From NCBI RefSeq assembly GCF_004681125.1, contig NZ_SIHO01000002.1, forward strand, positions 620,001 through 684,000: a stretch of 64,000 nucleotides of DNA. The letters run 5' to 3'. The notes under the pieces are model-generated. The model had not been told where the DNA came from. It searched no databases and saw only the letters and a list, made by a program, of their open reading frames with translations. Shown here piece after piece: positions 56,015-64,000 of the stretch (its first letter is position 1; every line of letters begins with the position of its first letter). Made by a program: the position numbers and the translations under genes. This DNA is from Glacieibacterium arshaanense. Lineage in GTDB: Bacteria; Pseudomonadota; Alphaproteobacteria; Sphingomonadales; Sphingomonadaceae.

Positions 56015-58858
56015 ATGGATTTTGAAGGCCTGTTGCCCCAAGCCGACGATGTTGCCGGCCCGAGTTGGGCGCGTCGTGACTGGCCGCCGGTACCCGCCGA
56101 TGCGCTGACCAGCGCGGTTGATGCCGCCGGTATCGCCTTGCCGCCCAAGGCCGCCAAGACAGCCGCGCCGGCCGCAGCCCCCGATGCCGACGCCGTGCGG
56201 CGTGCCGCGCAGGATTCGATCAACGCGCTGATGCTGATCCGCACCTACCGTGTGCGCGGGCATCTGGCCGCCAACCTCGATCCGCTCGGGCTGACCAAGC
56301 GCGAGCTGCCCGCCGATTTGACCCCTGAATATCACGGCTTCGTCACCGAAGCCGACCAAAACCGCCAGGTCTTCATCGGCGGTCCGCTCGGGCTTGAGTA
56401 TGCGACGGTCAAGGAACTCGTCAGCATCCTGCGCGCCAACTACTGCGGCAACGTCGGCGTCGAATACATGCACATCAACGATGTCGAGGAACGCCGCTTC
56501 CTTCAGGAAAAGCTCGAAGGCCGCAACAAGGAAATCCAGTTCACCCAGAACGGCAAAAAGGCCATTCTGACTAAGATCGTCGAAGCCGAGCAGTTCGAAA
56601 AGTTCCTGGGCCGTAAGTACGTCGGCACCAAGCGCTTCGGGCTCGACGGCGGTGAATCGATGATCCCGGCGATGGAATCGATCATCAAGGTCGGCGGCAG
56701 CCTCGGCATCAACGAAATCGTCTTCGGCATGCCGCATCGCGGCCGGCTCAACATGCTTGGCAACGTCATGCAGAAGCCGTTCCGCGTCATCTTCCACGAA
56801 TTCGCCGGCGGCTCGGCCAACCCAGACGACATCGGCGGCTCGGGCGACGTGAAGTACCACCTCGGCACCTCGACCGACCGCGAATTCGACGGCAACAAAG
56901 TGCATCTGTCGCTGGTGCCGAACCCGTCGCACCTCGAGGCCGTCGACCCCGTCGTGCTCGGCAAGGTCCGCGCGACGCAGACGATCAAGCGCGATTTCGA
57001 ACGCGAGCATGTCATGCCGGTGCTGCTGCACGGCGACGCGGCGTTCGCCGGCCAAGGCATCGTCGCCGAATGCTTCGGCTTTTCGGGGCTGCGCGGCTAC
57101 AACACCGGCGGCACCATCCACTTCATCGTCAACAACCAGATCGGCTTCACCACCAGCCCGCAGTTCGCGCGCTCGTCGCCGTATCCGTCGGACATGGGCA
57201 AGATCGTCCAGGCGCCGATCTTCCACGTCAACGGCGACGATCCCGAAGCCGTGACCTTCGCGACCAAGGTCGCCACCGAATTCCGCCAGAAGTTCAAGCG
57301 CGATGTCGTCATCGACATGTGGTGCTACCGCCGCTTCGGCCACAATGAAAGCGACGAGCCGAGCTTCACCCAGCCGCTGATGTACGCGGTCATTCGCAAG
57401 CATCCGCCGGTCAGCGAGCTTTATGCCGGGCGGCTCGAAGCGCAGGGCGTCATCGAAAAGGGCTGGTTGCAGGGCGCCATCGACGCCTATGTCGACGGGC
57501 TCGAAACCGATTTCGAAAACGCTGCAAGCTTCAAGGCCAACAAGGCCGAATGGTTCGAAGGCCGCTGGGCCGGGCTCGGCAAGCCGACCGAGGATGAAAC
57601 CGCGCGCCGCGCCGGTGACACCGACGTGCCGGCCGCCGAAATCGCCCAGGTCGGCAAGGCGCTGACCACGGTTCCCGAAGGCTTCGACATCCACAAGACG
57701 CTGGCGCGTGTCGTCGAGGCCAAGGCCGAGTCGCTCAAGACCGGCACCAATATCGACTGGGCGACCGCCGAAGCGCTGGCGTTCGGGACTCTGCTGGTCG
57801 AAGGCTACCGCGTCCGCCTGTCTGGGCAGGATTCGGGGCGCGGCACCTTCTCGCAACGCCATTCGGTATGGATCAACCAGACCGACGGCAGCCGCTACGT
57901 GCCACTGCGCAGCCTGTCCGAAAATTTCGAGGTGCTCGACAGCCCGTTGTCGGAATTCGGCGTGCTCGGTTTCGAATATGGCTATGCACTCGCCGACCCG
58001 ATGTGCCTGACATTGTGGGAAGGCCAGTTCGGCGACTTCGTCAACGGCGCGCAATCAATGATCGACCAGTTCATCGTCAGCGGCGAAAGCAAGTGGCTGC
58101 GCGCCAACGGGTTGGTGATGCTGCTGCCGCATGGCTATGAGGGGCAGGGGCCGGAACACAGCTCGGCACGCCTCGAACGCTTCCTGCAGCTGTGCGCCGA
58201 GGACAATATCCAGGTCGCCAACATCACCTCGCCGGCGAACTATTTCCACGCGCTGCGGCGCCAGATGCTGCGGCCGTTCCGCAAGCCGCTGATCATCATG
58301 ACGCCCAAGTCGCTGCTGCGCCACAAGCGCGCGGTGTCGGAGATCGAGGATTTCACCCACGACAACACCTTCCACCGCTGCCTCGAAGACAAGCTGGCGC
58401 TGGTCGATGATGATGTGACGCGGCTGGTGCTGTGTTCCGGCAAGGTCTATTTCGACTTGCTCGAAGCGCGCGAGAAGTCGGGGCAGACCGATACCTATGT
58501 GCTGCGCATCGAGCAGCTGTATCCATTCCCCGCCGATGTCGTGAAGCGCTATGCGGCGCGATTCCCCAACCTCAAGACGCTGGTCTGGGCGCAGGAAGAG
58601 CCGAAGAACGCTGGCGCGTGGAGCTTCGTCAGCCCGCTAATCGAAGACGCGCTGGGTGTGCGCCCGGTCTATGCCGGCCGTGCCGCGGCCGCGTCGACCG
58701 CGACCGGGCTGATGCGCCGCCATAACGCCGAACAGGCCAAGCTCATCGCCGAAGCGCTGGGTGCGTCGCGTGCCGGTGTCACCGCGGCGATCCGCGCCGG
58801 GTTCAAACAGACCAGCAGTGGCGATGCTGCCACCAAGTCCAAAGCAAAGGCTGCCTGA
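56015..58858 (+). CDS. sucA: 2-oxoglutarate dehydrogenase E1 component
   Basis: 947-residue thiamine-diphosphate decarboxylase. Typical regions: [19 protein letters not shown] near residue 60, [14 protein letters not shown], the ThDP-binding GDAAFAGQG followed by NNQIGFTT, and the C-terminal [12 protein letters not shown]. It decarboxylates 2-oxoglutarate and transfers succinyl to E2. Start placed at ATG 56015 (MDFEGLLPQ), AGGA upstream; an in-frame ATG at 55964 adds residues without homology. The last base of its stop is the first of the sucB ATG (TGATG). Confidence 0.97.
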   Translation: MDFEGLLPQADDVAGPSWARRDWPPVPADALTSAVDAAGIALPPKAAKTAAPAAAPDADAVRRAAQDSINALMLIRTYRVRGHLAANLDPLGLTKRELPADLTPEYHGFVTEADQNRQVFIGGPLGLEYATVKELVSILRANYCGNVGVEYMHINDVEERRFLQEKLEGRNKEIQFTQNGKKAILTKIVEAEQFEKFLGRKYVGTKRFGLDGGESMIPAMESIIKVGGSLGINEIVFGMPHRGRLNMLGNVMQKPFRVIFHEFAGGSANPDDIGGSGDVKYHLGTSTDREFDGNKVHLSLVPNPSHLEAVDPVVLGKVRATQTIKRDFEREHVMPVLLHGDAAFAGQGIVAECFGFSGLRGYNTGGTIHFIVNNQIGFTTSPQFARSSPYPSDMGKIVQAPIFHVNGDDPEAVTFATKVATEFRQKFKRDVVIDMWCYRRFGHNESDEPSFTQPLMYAVIRKHPPVSELYAGRLEAQGVIEKGWLQGAIDAYVDGLETDFENAASFKANKAEWFEGRWAGLGKPTEDETARRAGDTDVPAAEIAQVGKALTTVPEGFDIHKTLARVVEAKAESLKTGTNIDWATAEALAFGTLLVEGYRVRLSGQDSGRGTFSQRHSVWINQTDGSRYVPLRSLSENFEVLDSPLSEFGVLGFEYGYALADPMCLTLWEGQFGDFVNGAQSMIDQFIVSGESKWLRANGLVMLLPHGYEGQGPEHSSARLERFLQLCAEDNIQVANITSPANYFHALRRQMLRPFRKPLIIMTPKSLLRHKRAVSEIEDFTHDNTFHRCLEDKLALVDDDVTRLVLCSGKVYFDLLEAREKSGQTDTYVLRIEQLYPFPADVVKRYAARFPNLKTLVWAQEEPKNAGAWSFVSPLIEDALGVRPVYAGRAAAASTATGLMRRHNAEQAKLIAEALGASRAGVTAAIRAGFKQTSSGDAATKSKAKAA

Positions 58859-60141
58859 TGTCCGATGTTGTTATCCCCGCGCTCGGTGAATCGATCACCG
58901 AGGCGACCGTTGGCCAGTGGCTCAAGAATGTCGGTGACCAAGTCGCTGCCGACGAGCCCATCGTCAGCCTCGAAACCGACAAGGTCGCGGTCGAAGTGCC
59001 GTCGCCGGTCGCTGGCGTGCTGACCGCACAGGCGTTCAAGGTCGGCGACACCGTGGCGGTCGGTGCGGTCATTGCACAGATCGACGCCGGTGCTGCCGGT
59101 GCCGCACCGAAGCCCGCCGCTGCTGCGCCTGCTGCTGCACCTGCCGCCGCGCCGGCTGCTGCCGCACCTGCGCCCGTCGCGCCGACGCCGGCGCCAGTCG
59201 CTGCTGCACCTGCACCGGTTGCAGCGCCCGCCGCAGTTGCACCCGCTGCCGCCGCACCCGAAGCCATCGCACCCGCCGTGCGCCGGCTGCTCGGCGACTA
59301 TAACCTCGACGCTGCCAGCATCACCGGCACCGGTCTCGACGGTCGCTTGACCAAGGGCGACGTGCTCGCCGCGATCGAAGCCGGCACTGCCAAGGTCATC
59401 GGCGCCGCGCCTGCCACCGCTGCCACCGCCGCCGCCCCGGCGCGCCGCGAAGAACGCGTCCGCATGACGCGGATTCGCCAGACCATCGCGCGTCGTCTGA
59501 AAGAAGCGCAGAACACCGCCGCGATGCTGACGACGTTCAACGACGTCGACATGACCGCGGTCATTGAAGCGCGCACCCGCTACAAGGAATTGTTCGAGAA
59601 GAAGCACGGCGTCCGCCTCGGCTTCATGTCGTTCTTCGCCAAGGCCGCCGTGCTGGCGCTGCGCGATGTGCCCGCGGTCAACGCCCGCATCGAAGGCGAT
59701 GAAATCGTCTATCACGACTATGCCGACCTCGGCATCGCGGTATCGTCGCCCGGCGGGCTGGTCGTGCCTGTGCTGAAGGATGCGCAGAGCCGCAGCTTCG
59801 CCGACATTGAAAAGAGCATCGGCGATTTCGGCAAGCGCGCGCAGGCCGGCACGCTGACCTTGGCCGACATGAGCGGCGGCACCTTCACGATCACCAACGG
59901 CGGCGTGTTCGGCTCGCTGATGTCGACGCCGATCCTCAACCCGCCGCAGTCAGGCGTGCTCGGGCTGCACCGCATCGAGGAGCGCCCCGTGGTGCGTGAC
60001 GGGCAGATCGTCGCGCGGCCGATGATGTATCTGGCGCTGAGCTATGACCACCGCCTGGTCGACGGCCGCGAGGCGGTGACCTTTCTGGTCCGCGTCAAGG
60101 AAGCCATCGAAGACCCGGCGCGCCTGCTGATCGATCTGTAA
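58858..60141 (+). CDS. sucB: 2-oxoglutarate dehydrogenase E2 (dihydrolipoyl succinyltransferase)
   Basis: 427-residue E2 with one N-terminal lipoyl domain (lipoyl Lys in ETDKVAVEV), a long Ala/Pro linker (about 81-140), the E1/E3-binding domain ([20 protein letters not shown]) and the catalytic C-terminal domain with [12 protein letters not shown]. Overlaps sucA by one base and precedes lpd by 11. Confidence 0.97.
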   Translation: MSDVVIPALGESITEATVGQWLKNVGDQVAADEPIVSLETDKVAVEVPSPVAGVLTAQAFKVGDTVAVGAVIAQIDAGAAGAAPKPAAAAPAAAPAAAPAAAAPAPVAPTPAPVAAAPAPVAAPAAVAPAAAAPEAIAPAVRRLLGDYNLDAASITGTGLDGRLTKGDVLAAIEAGTAKVIGAAPATAATAAAPARREERVRMTRIRQTIARRLKEAQNTAAMLTTFNDVDMTAVIEARTRYKELFEKKHGVRLGFMSFFAKAAVLALRDVPAVNARIEGDEIVYHDYADLGIAVSSPGGLVVPVLKDAQSRSFADIEKSIGDFGKRAQAGTLTLADMSGGTFTITNGGVFGSLMSTPILNPPQSGVLGLHRIEERPVVRDGQIVARPMMYLALSYDHRLVDGREAVTFLVRVKEAIEDPARLLIDL

Positions 60142-60152
60142 GGAGCCGCCAG

Positions 60153-61562
60153 ATGGCTGATTTTGATTTCGACCTCGTCGTCATCGGCGCCGGGCCCGGG
60201 GGCTATGTCGCGGCCATCCGCGCGGCGCAGCACGGGCTCAAGGTCGCGTGCATCGAAAAGCGCGAGACGCTCGGCGGCGTCTGCCTCAACATTGGCTGCA
60301 TCCCGTCGAAAGCACTGCTCAACGGTTCGGCGCTGTACGAGGAAGCGCATAGCGGCGGGCTGGCGAAGTTCGGCGTCAAGCTCGGCTCCGTCGAACTCGA
60401 CCTGCCGCAGCTGCTTGCCGAGAAGGACAAGGTCGTCAAGGAACTGACCGACGGCGTCGCCTTCCTGTTCAAGAAGAACAAGGTCGAATGGATCAAGGGC
60501 GCCGCCAGCTTTGTCGACGCCAAGTCGGTCAAGGTCGGCGACCGCACGATCACCGCGAAGAACTTCATCATCGCTACCGGCTCCGAAGTGGCGAACCTGC
60601 CGGGCATCGAACCCGACGGCGACGTCATCATCACCTCGACCGAGGCACTGGCACTGCCCAAGGTGCCCGCGCATCTGGTGGTCATCGGCGGCGGCTATAT
60701 CGGGCTGGAAATGGGTTCGGTGTGGGGCCGGCTGGGCAGCAAGGTCACCGTCGTCGAATACGCCGACCGCATCGTGCCGGCGATGGATATCGAAGTCGCC
60801 ACCGCCTTCGCGCGCGTGCTCAAGAAGCAGGGCATGACGATCAAGACCGCCACCAAGGTCACCGCCGTCACCCGCAAGGGCAAGGGCGCCGTCGTCACCG
60901 TCGAACCCGCCGCCGGCGGCGCGGCAGAGACCATCGATGCCGATGTCGTACTGCTGTCGATCGGCCGCCGCCCGAATACCGACGGCCTCAACATCGAAGC
61001 GACCGGGCTGACGCTCGAAGCCGCTGGCCCCAACCGTGGCCGCATCATGGTTAACGGCGATTTTTCGACCAAGGTGCCCGGCATATGGGCGATCGGCGAT
61101 GTCGTGCCCGGCCCGATGCTCGCGCACAAGGCCGAAGACGAAGGCATTGCCTGCGCCGACAACATCGCCGGCTTGAACGGTCATGTGAACCATGACGTGA
61201 TCCCGGCGGTCGTCTACACGCACCCCGAAGTCGCCAGCGTCGGCAAGACCGAGGAAGAGCTGAAGGCTGCGGGCATCGCCTACAAATCGGGTAAGTTCCC
61301 GTTCGCCGGCAACAGCCGCGCCAAGACCAATCGCGACACTGAAGGCTTCGTCAAGGTGCTGGCAGATGCTGCCACCGACCGCGTGCTCGGCGTCCATATC
61401 ATCGGGAGCATGGCAGGCACGATGATCGCCGAAGCCGCGCTGGCGATGGAATTCGGCGCGTCGAGCGAGGACATCGCCGCGACATGCCACGCCCACCCGA
61501 CGCACCCCGAAGCGCTCAAGGAAGCCGCGATGGCGGTGACCGGCAAGGCTATCCACGTCTGA
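60153..61562 (+). CDS. lpd: Dihydrolipoyl dehydrogenase (E3)
   Basis: 469-residue flavoprotein. Redox-active pair in GGVCLNIGCIPSKALL, FAD site VVIGAGPGGYVAAIRAAQ, NAD region VVIGGGYIGLEMGSVWGRLG, and C-terminal HAHPTHPEALKEA with the active His and Glu. Completes the 2-oxoglutarate dehydrogenase complex. Its TGA overlaps the next ATG by one base. Confidence 0.97.
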   Translation: MADFDFDLVVIGAGPGGYVAAIRAAQHGLKVACIEKRETLGGVCLNIGCIPSKALLNGSALYEEAHSGGLAKFGVKLGSVELDLPQLLAEKDKVVKELTDGVAFLFKKNKVEWIKGAASFVDAKSVKVGDRTITAKNFIIATGSEVANLPGIEPDGDVIITSTEALALPKVPAHLVVIGGGYIGLEMGSVWGRLGSKVTVVEYADRIVPAMDIEVATAFARVLKKQGMTIKTATKVTAVTRKGKGAVVTVEPAAGGAAETIDADVVLLSIGRRPNTDGLNIEATGLTLEAAGPNRGRIMVNGDFSTKVPGIWAIGDVVPGPMLAHKAEDEGIACADNIAGLNGHVNHDVIPAVVYTHPEVASVGKTEEELKAAGIAYKSGKFPFAGNSRAKTNRDTEGFVKVLADAATDRVLGVHIIGSMAGTMIAEAALAMEFGASSEDIAATCHAHPTHPEALKEAAMAVTGKAIHV

Positions 61563-62272
61563 TGCAGATCGGTCTGCCGCGCCGTCGCAGTTGGCGCGGC
61601 TGGTTCTATTTCGCGCATCTGTGGCTCGGCATTTTCGTCGCGCTACAGTTGCTGCTGTGGACCGTCAGCGGGCTGGTAATGACCGCCTGGCCGATTGAGA
61701 CCATCCGCGGGGAACCTCTGCGCCGCGAGGTGATCACGCCCGATTTGCGGAGAGCGGGGCCCCTGCTGCCGCTCGACCAACTGGTTGCCGCAAGCGCGCG
61801 GCCAGTCGACAGCGCCACGTTGGTCAGCCTGCTCGGCGCGCCGGTCTACCGGTTGCAACAGGGCAAGGACGTCTGGCTGATCGATGCACGCAGCGGGGCG
61901 CAGCGCCCGCTGACCGCCCCCGATGCGCTGGCACTGGTGCATGCAGGCACGAAGCTGACCGGTGCCGCCACCGTCACCCTGCTCGACCCCGCCAACCCGC
62001 CGCTCGAACTGCGCCGCAACGTGCCCGGCTGGCGCGTTGCGTTCGCCGATGGCACCCGCGTCTACGTCGGCGCCGATGGTGCGATCCTGTCGATCCGCAC
62101 CGGGCTGTGGCGCTTCTATGACTTCTTCTGGGGGCTGCACATCCTTGACCCGGTCGCGCGCGAGGATACCCACCACCCGCTGCTCATCGGCTCGGCAGTG
62201 TTGTCCACCACCAGCGTCATCAGCGGCATCGTGCTGATCTTCGTCTATTTCGGCCGGCGGCGGCGGCGCTAG
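61562..62272 (+). CDS. PepSY-domain membrane protein
   Basis: 236-residue protein with one N-terminal transmembrane helix (about 17-40), a periplasmic region with two PepSY-like halves (GAPVYRLQQGKDVWLIDARSG and GWRVAFADGTRVYVGADGAILSIRTG) and one C-terminal helix (about 205-228). Similar proteins are linked to iron-reducing or peptidase-inhibiting roles; none is assured here. ATG 61562 overlaps the lpd stop by one base. Only cotranscription with the TCA operon is supported. Confidence 0.75.
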   Translation: MQIGLPRRRSWRGWFYFAHLWLGIFVALQLLLWTVSGLVMTAWPIETIRGEPLRREVITPDLRRAGPLLPLDQLVAASARPVDSATLVSLLGAPVYRLQQGKDVWLIDARSGAQRPLTAPDALALVHAGTKLTGAATVTLLDPANPPLELRRNVPGWRVAFADGTRVYVGADGAILSIRTGLWRFYDFFWGLHILDPVAREDTHHPLLIGSAVLSTTSVISGIVLIFVYFGRRRRR

Positions 62273-62905
62273 ATGGCCCCCGTCGAAATCACCATCGAAC
62301 AGCTGCGCCCGGCGCTGGTGCTGCTCGACTTCGCCGGCGTCGCGGTGTTCGCATTGACCGGCGCGCTCGCCGCCGCCCGCGCCAAGCAGACGATCATCAC
62401 CTTCGCCTTTTTCGCGGCAATCACCGGAATCGGCGGCGGCACGCTGCGCGACCTGCTGATCGGCGCGCCGGTGTTCTGGGTGCGGCGGCCCGACTATCTG
62501 CTGGTGTGCTTCGGCGTCGCCGCACTCGCCTGGGTCATCCACGCCGATCGCTGGCCGCGCCGCGCCCTCGTCTGGCTCGATGCCATCGGCATGGCGGCAT
62601 TCGCTGTCGTCGGTGCGGCGAAAACGCTCGGCTTCGGGCTGGCGCCGCTTGTCGCCATCGTCATGGGGGTGCTGACCGCAACCTTCGGCGGCATCATCCG
62701 CGACGTACTCGCCGGCGAGCCGTCGATGCTGCTCGGCCCCGAAATCTACATCTCGGCAGCGGTCGTCAGCGCCGCCGTCTATGTCGCGTTGACGGTGCTG
62801 GGCGTGCCGCTGCTCGCCGCCGGAATACTCGGCGCGCTGTCGGGCTTCGCGCTGCGCGCGGCGGCGATCAAGTTCAATCTGAAGTTGCCGGGATACAGAC
62901 GGTAA
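62273..62905 (+). CDS. Trimeric intracellular cation channel (TRIC/UPF0126) family protein
   Basis: 210-residue, seven-helix membrane protein. The two inverted halves each carry the GG-x-x-RD motif: GIGGGTLRDLLIG (about 52-64) and FGGIIRDVLAGEPSML (about 139-154). Bacterial TRICs form K+-permeable trimers, though many are annotated only as glycine transporter-like. ATG 62273 abuts the previous TAG stop with no gap. Its TAA stop is part of a perfect palindrome. Confidence 0.85.
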   Translation: MAPVEITIEQLRPALVLLDFAGVAVFALTGALAAARAKQTIITFAFFAAITGIGGGTLRDLLIGAPVFWVRRPDYLLVCFGVAALAWVIHADRWPRRALVWLDAIGMAAFAVVGAAKTLGFGLAPLVAIVMGVLTATFGGIIRDVLAGEPSMLLGPEIYISAAVVSAAVYVALTVLGVPLLAAGILGALSGFALRAAAIKFNLKLPGYRR

Positions 62906-62952
62906 GAGCCTCCGGCGGGCAGGGCCTAGGCCCTGCCCGCCGGAGGCTCTTA
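62903..62952 (+). repeat. REP-like element 10: perfect palindrome bearing two stop codons
   Basis: The 50 bases are a perfect palindrome: TAAGAGCCTCCGGCGGGCAGG on the left and its inverse ending CTCTTA on the right, centre GGGCCTAGGCCC. The first three bases are the TAA of the TRIC gene, and the last three (TTA) are the TAA of sppA on the minus strand. Confidence 0.97.
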
Positions 62953-64000
62953 GTCTACCAGCGCAGCAATTGTTGCGAGCCACCCCGACGGCGCCTTCAC
63001 CAGCGCCCGTGGCGGCATCAGGCCGGCGCAATCGAGGCAACTGGCCTGCATCGTCGGGCCGCTGGCGACGGCTTGCGCCTGGGCGAGGCCGCCGAGGATG
63101 CGCGCCTGATCGACGCGTGCCAACCGCGCGTACGGGTCGCGGATTGCGGCTTGCTGGCTCATGTCTTCTTCTTCCTCGCCGAACAGGCTGCTCAGGATTT
63201 CGAACGGCAATGAAGGCCGGCGTTCGATATCGACGGTGCGGACGTCGGCGGGCAGTTGCGCACGGCGGGCGGCGGCAGCGACCGCGGCATCGAGGCCGCC
63301 GAGGCTGTCGACGAGACCCAGGTCCTTGGCGGTCGAGCCGGCCCAGACGCGGCCCTGGCCGATTTCATCGACGCGTTCGACGGGCAGTTTGCGCGCGGCT
63401 GACACCAGTCCGGTGAAGCGGCGGTAGATGTCTTCGACCGAGGCTTGCAGCAGCAGCTTGGTGTCGGGGGACAGCCCGCGCAGGATGTCGGGCGCGCCGG
63501 TGTAGGGCGTCGATTTGACGCCGTCGGCGCCGATACCGACGCGGTCGAGCAGGCGGTTGAAGCTCGGGATCACCGCGAACACGCCGATCGAGCCGGTGAT
63601 CGTCGAAGGCTCGGCGATGATTTCGTCGGCGGCGGTGCCGACCCAGTAGCCGCCGCTGGCAGCGACTGGCCCAAAGCTGGCGACGATCGGTAGCTTGCGG
63701 GCTTTCGCCTGCAGCAGCGCCTCGCGGATGCGTTCGGAGGCCATGACTGAGCCGCCAGGCGAGTCGATGCGCACGACCAGTGCCTTGATGTCGGTGTCGT
63801 TCAGCGCGCGGTCGATTTGGCGGGCAATGGTGTCGCCGCCCGCGGTGCCGGCGGGCGCGAAGCCGTCGACGATATCGCCCGCGACATAGACGATGCCGAC
63901 CGCGTCGCCGGACTTTTTGGTCAGGTCGGCGGTCGCCGACAGGTAGCGCGACAGCGAGATGCCGTTGAAACTGGCGATGCTGTCGTCTTCGCCCTCGCCG
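62950..64000 (-). CDS. sppA: Signal peptide peptidase SppA (S49), N-terminal part beyond the window
   Basis: C-terminal 350 codons of a membrane-bound S49 protease that degrades cleaved signal peptides. RIDSPGGSVMASERI and VAASGGYWV contain the nucleophilic Ser region and conserved glycines of the second S49 repeat. ITGSIGVFAVIPSFNRLLDRVGI is also typical. The frame stays open to the right edge, so the 5' end and the catalytic Lys-bearing half are missing here. Its TAA is the right end of a perfect palindrome. Convergent with the TRIC gene. Confidence 0.92.
   Translation of the reverse strand, partial: GEGEDDSIASFNGISLSRYLSATADLTKKSGDAVGIVYVAGDIVDGFAPAGTAGGDTIARQIDRALNDTDIKALVVRIDSPGGSVMASERIREALLQAKARKLPIVASFGPVAASGGYWVGTAADEIIAEPSTITGSIGVFAVIPSFNRLLDRVGIGADGVKSTPYTGAPDILRGLSPDTKLLLQASVEDIYRRFTGLVSAARKLPVERVDEIGQGRVWAGSTAKDLGLVDSLGGLDAAVAAAARRAQLPADVRTVDIERRPSLPFEILSSLFGEEEEDMSQQAAIRDPYARLARVDQARILGGLAQAQAVASGPTMQASCLDCAGLMPPRALVKAPSGWLATIAALVD

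Noticed and set aside
55559-58054. Long antisense open frame opposite the VOC gene and sucA
   Set aside because: Same cause; composition is Arg/Asp/Val-rich and without family signatures, while sucA is complete on the plus strand.

Overview
The window is a high-GC (roughly two-thirds G+C by eye) bacterial chromosome segment. It reads as an alphaproteobacterium of the order Sphingomonadales. Supporting signs are the mutM-rpsT-dnaA block, the mdh-sucCD-sucAB-lpd operon beside sdhCDAB, an intracellular Cys-type PHB depolymerase, GPH and ACS-type MFS carriers, CYP153-like P450s, a TonB receptor, and dense palindromic repeats between genes. No tRNA, rRNA, CRISPR array, prophage or intact insertion sequence was seen. 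Both window edges cut genes: an SGNH hydrolase on the left and sppA on the right.

Layout. 1-9.2 kb: SGNH hydrolase, TonB receptor, K+ channel with RCK domain, amidohydrolase and thiolase, divergent acyl-CoA dehydrogenase, fatty acid desaturase. 9.2-17.9 kb: small membrane proteins (DUF202, DUF1622), BASS-type symporter, a LysR regulator upstream of a Cys-type sulfatase without signal peptide, SRPBCC protein, dapB, sirtuin, small metallopeptidase, pterin-carbinolamine dehydratase, SDR. 18-28.3 kb: DMT transporter, dnaA, rpsT with a clear terminator, mutM, MFS carrier, a phosphotransferase/DUF6285 pair, DUF4336, an RluE-like pseudouridine synthase, GPH carrier. 28.5-35.7 kb: an M20 (PM20D1-like) amidohydrolase translationally coupled to a penicillin-acylase-type Ntn hydrolase, a RoxA/YcfD-like ribosomal oxygenase, and a TIR-transmembrane-TPR protein. 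35.7-37.3 kb: a lower-GC islet with two tandem paralogs of unknown function and the scar of a GNAT gene. 37.2-40.9 kb: an operon of two CYP153-like P450s plus a GNAT acetyltransferase, with a divergent DUF1330 gene. 41-44.4 kb: sdhCDAB. 44.6-52.2 kb: PHB depolymerase, GST, YqeY-like protein, thioesterase-zapE, EmrAB-like efflux pair, an unknown membrane protein. 52.3-62.9 kb: the TCA operon mdh-sucC-sucD-VOC-sucA-sucB-lpd followed by tightly coupled PepSY and TRIC-type membrane proteins. 62.95 kb to the edge: sppA.

How the parts work together. The core is oxidative carbon metabolism: beta-oxidation-type enzymes (thiolase, acyl-CoA dehydrogenase, SDR), PHB mobilisation, succinate dehydrogenase, and a near-continuous TCA module from 2-oxoglutarate to succinate plus malate dehydrogenase. 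Accessory functions act on hydrophobic or acylated substrates: P450s, desaturase, acylase, M20 hydrolase, sulfatase.

The most unusual features are two. First, a family of REP-like elements in which nearly every copy overlaps or touches a stop codon; in one case both ends of a perfect palindrome supply the TAA codons of two convergent genes, and the arms come in interchangeable, internally compensated hairpin subtypes. Second, the islet of paralogs at 35.7-37.3 kb, lying directly against a TIR-TPR gene whose own stop codon is at the duplication border.
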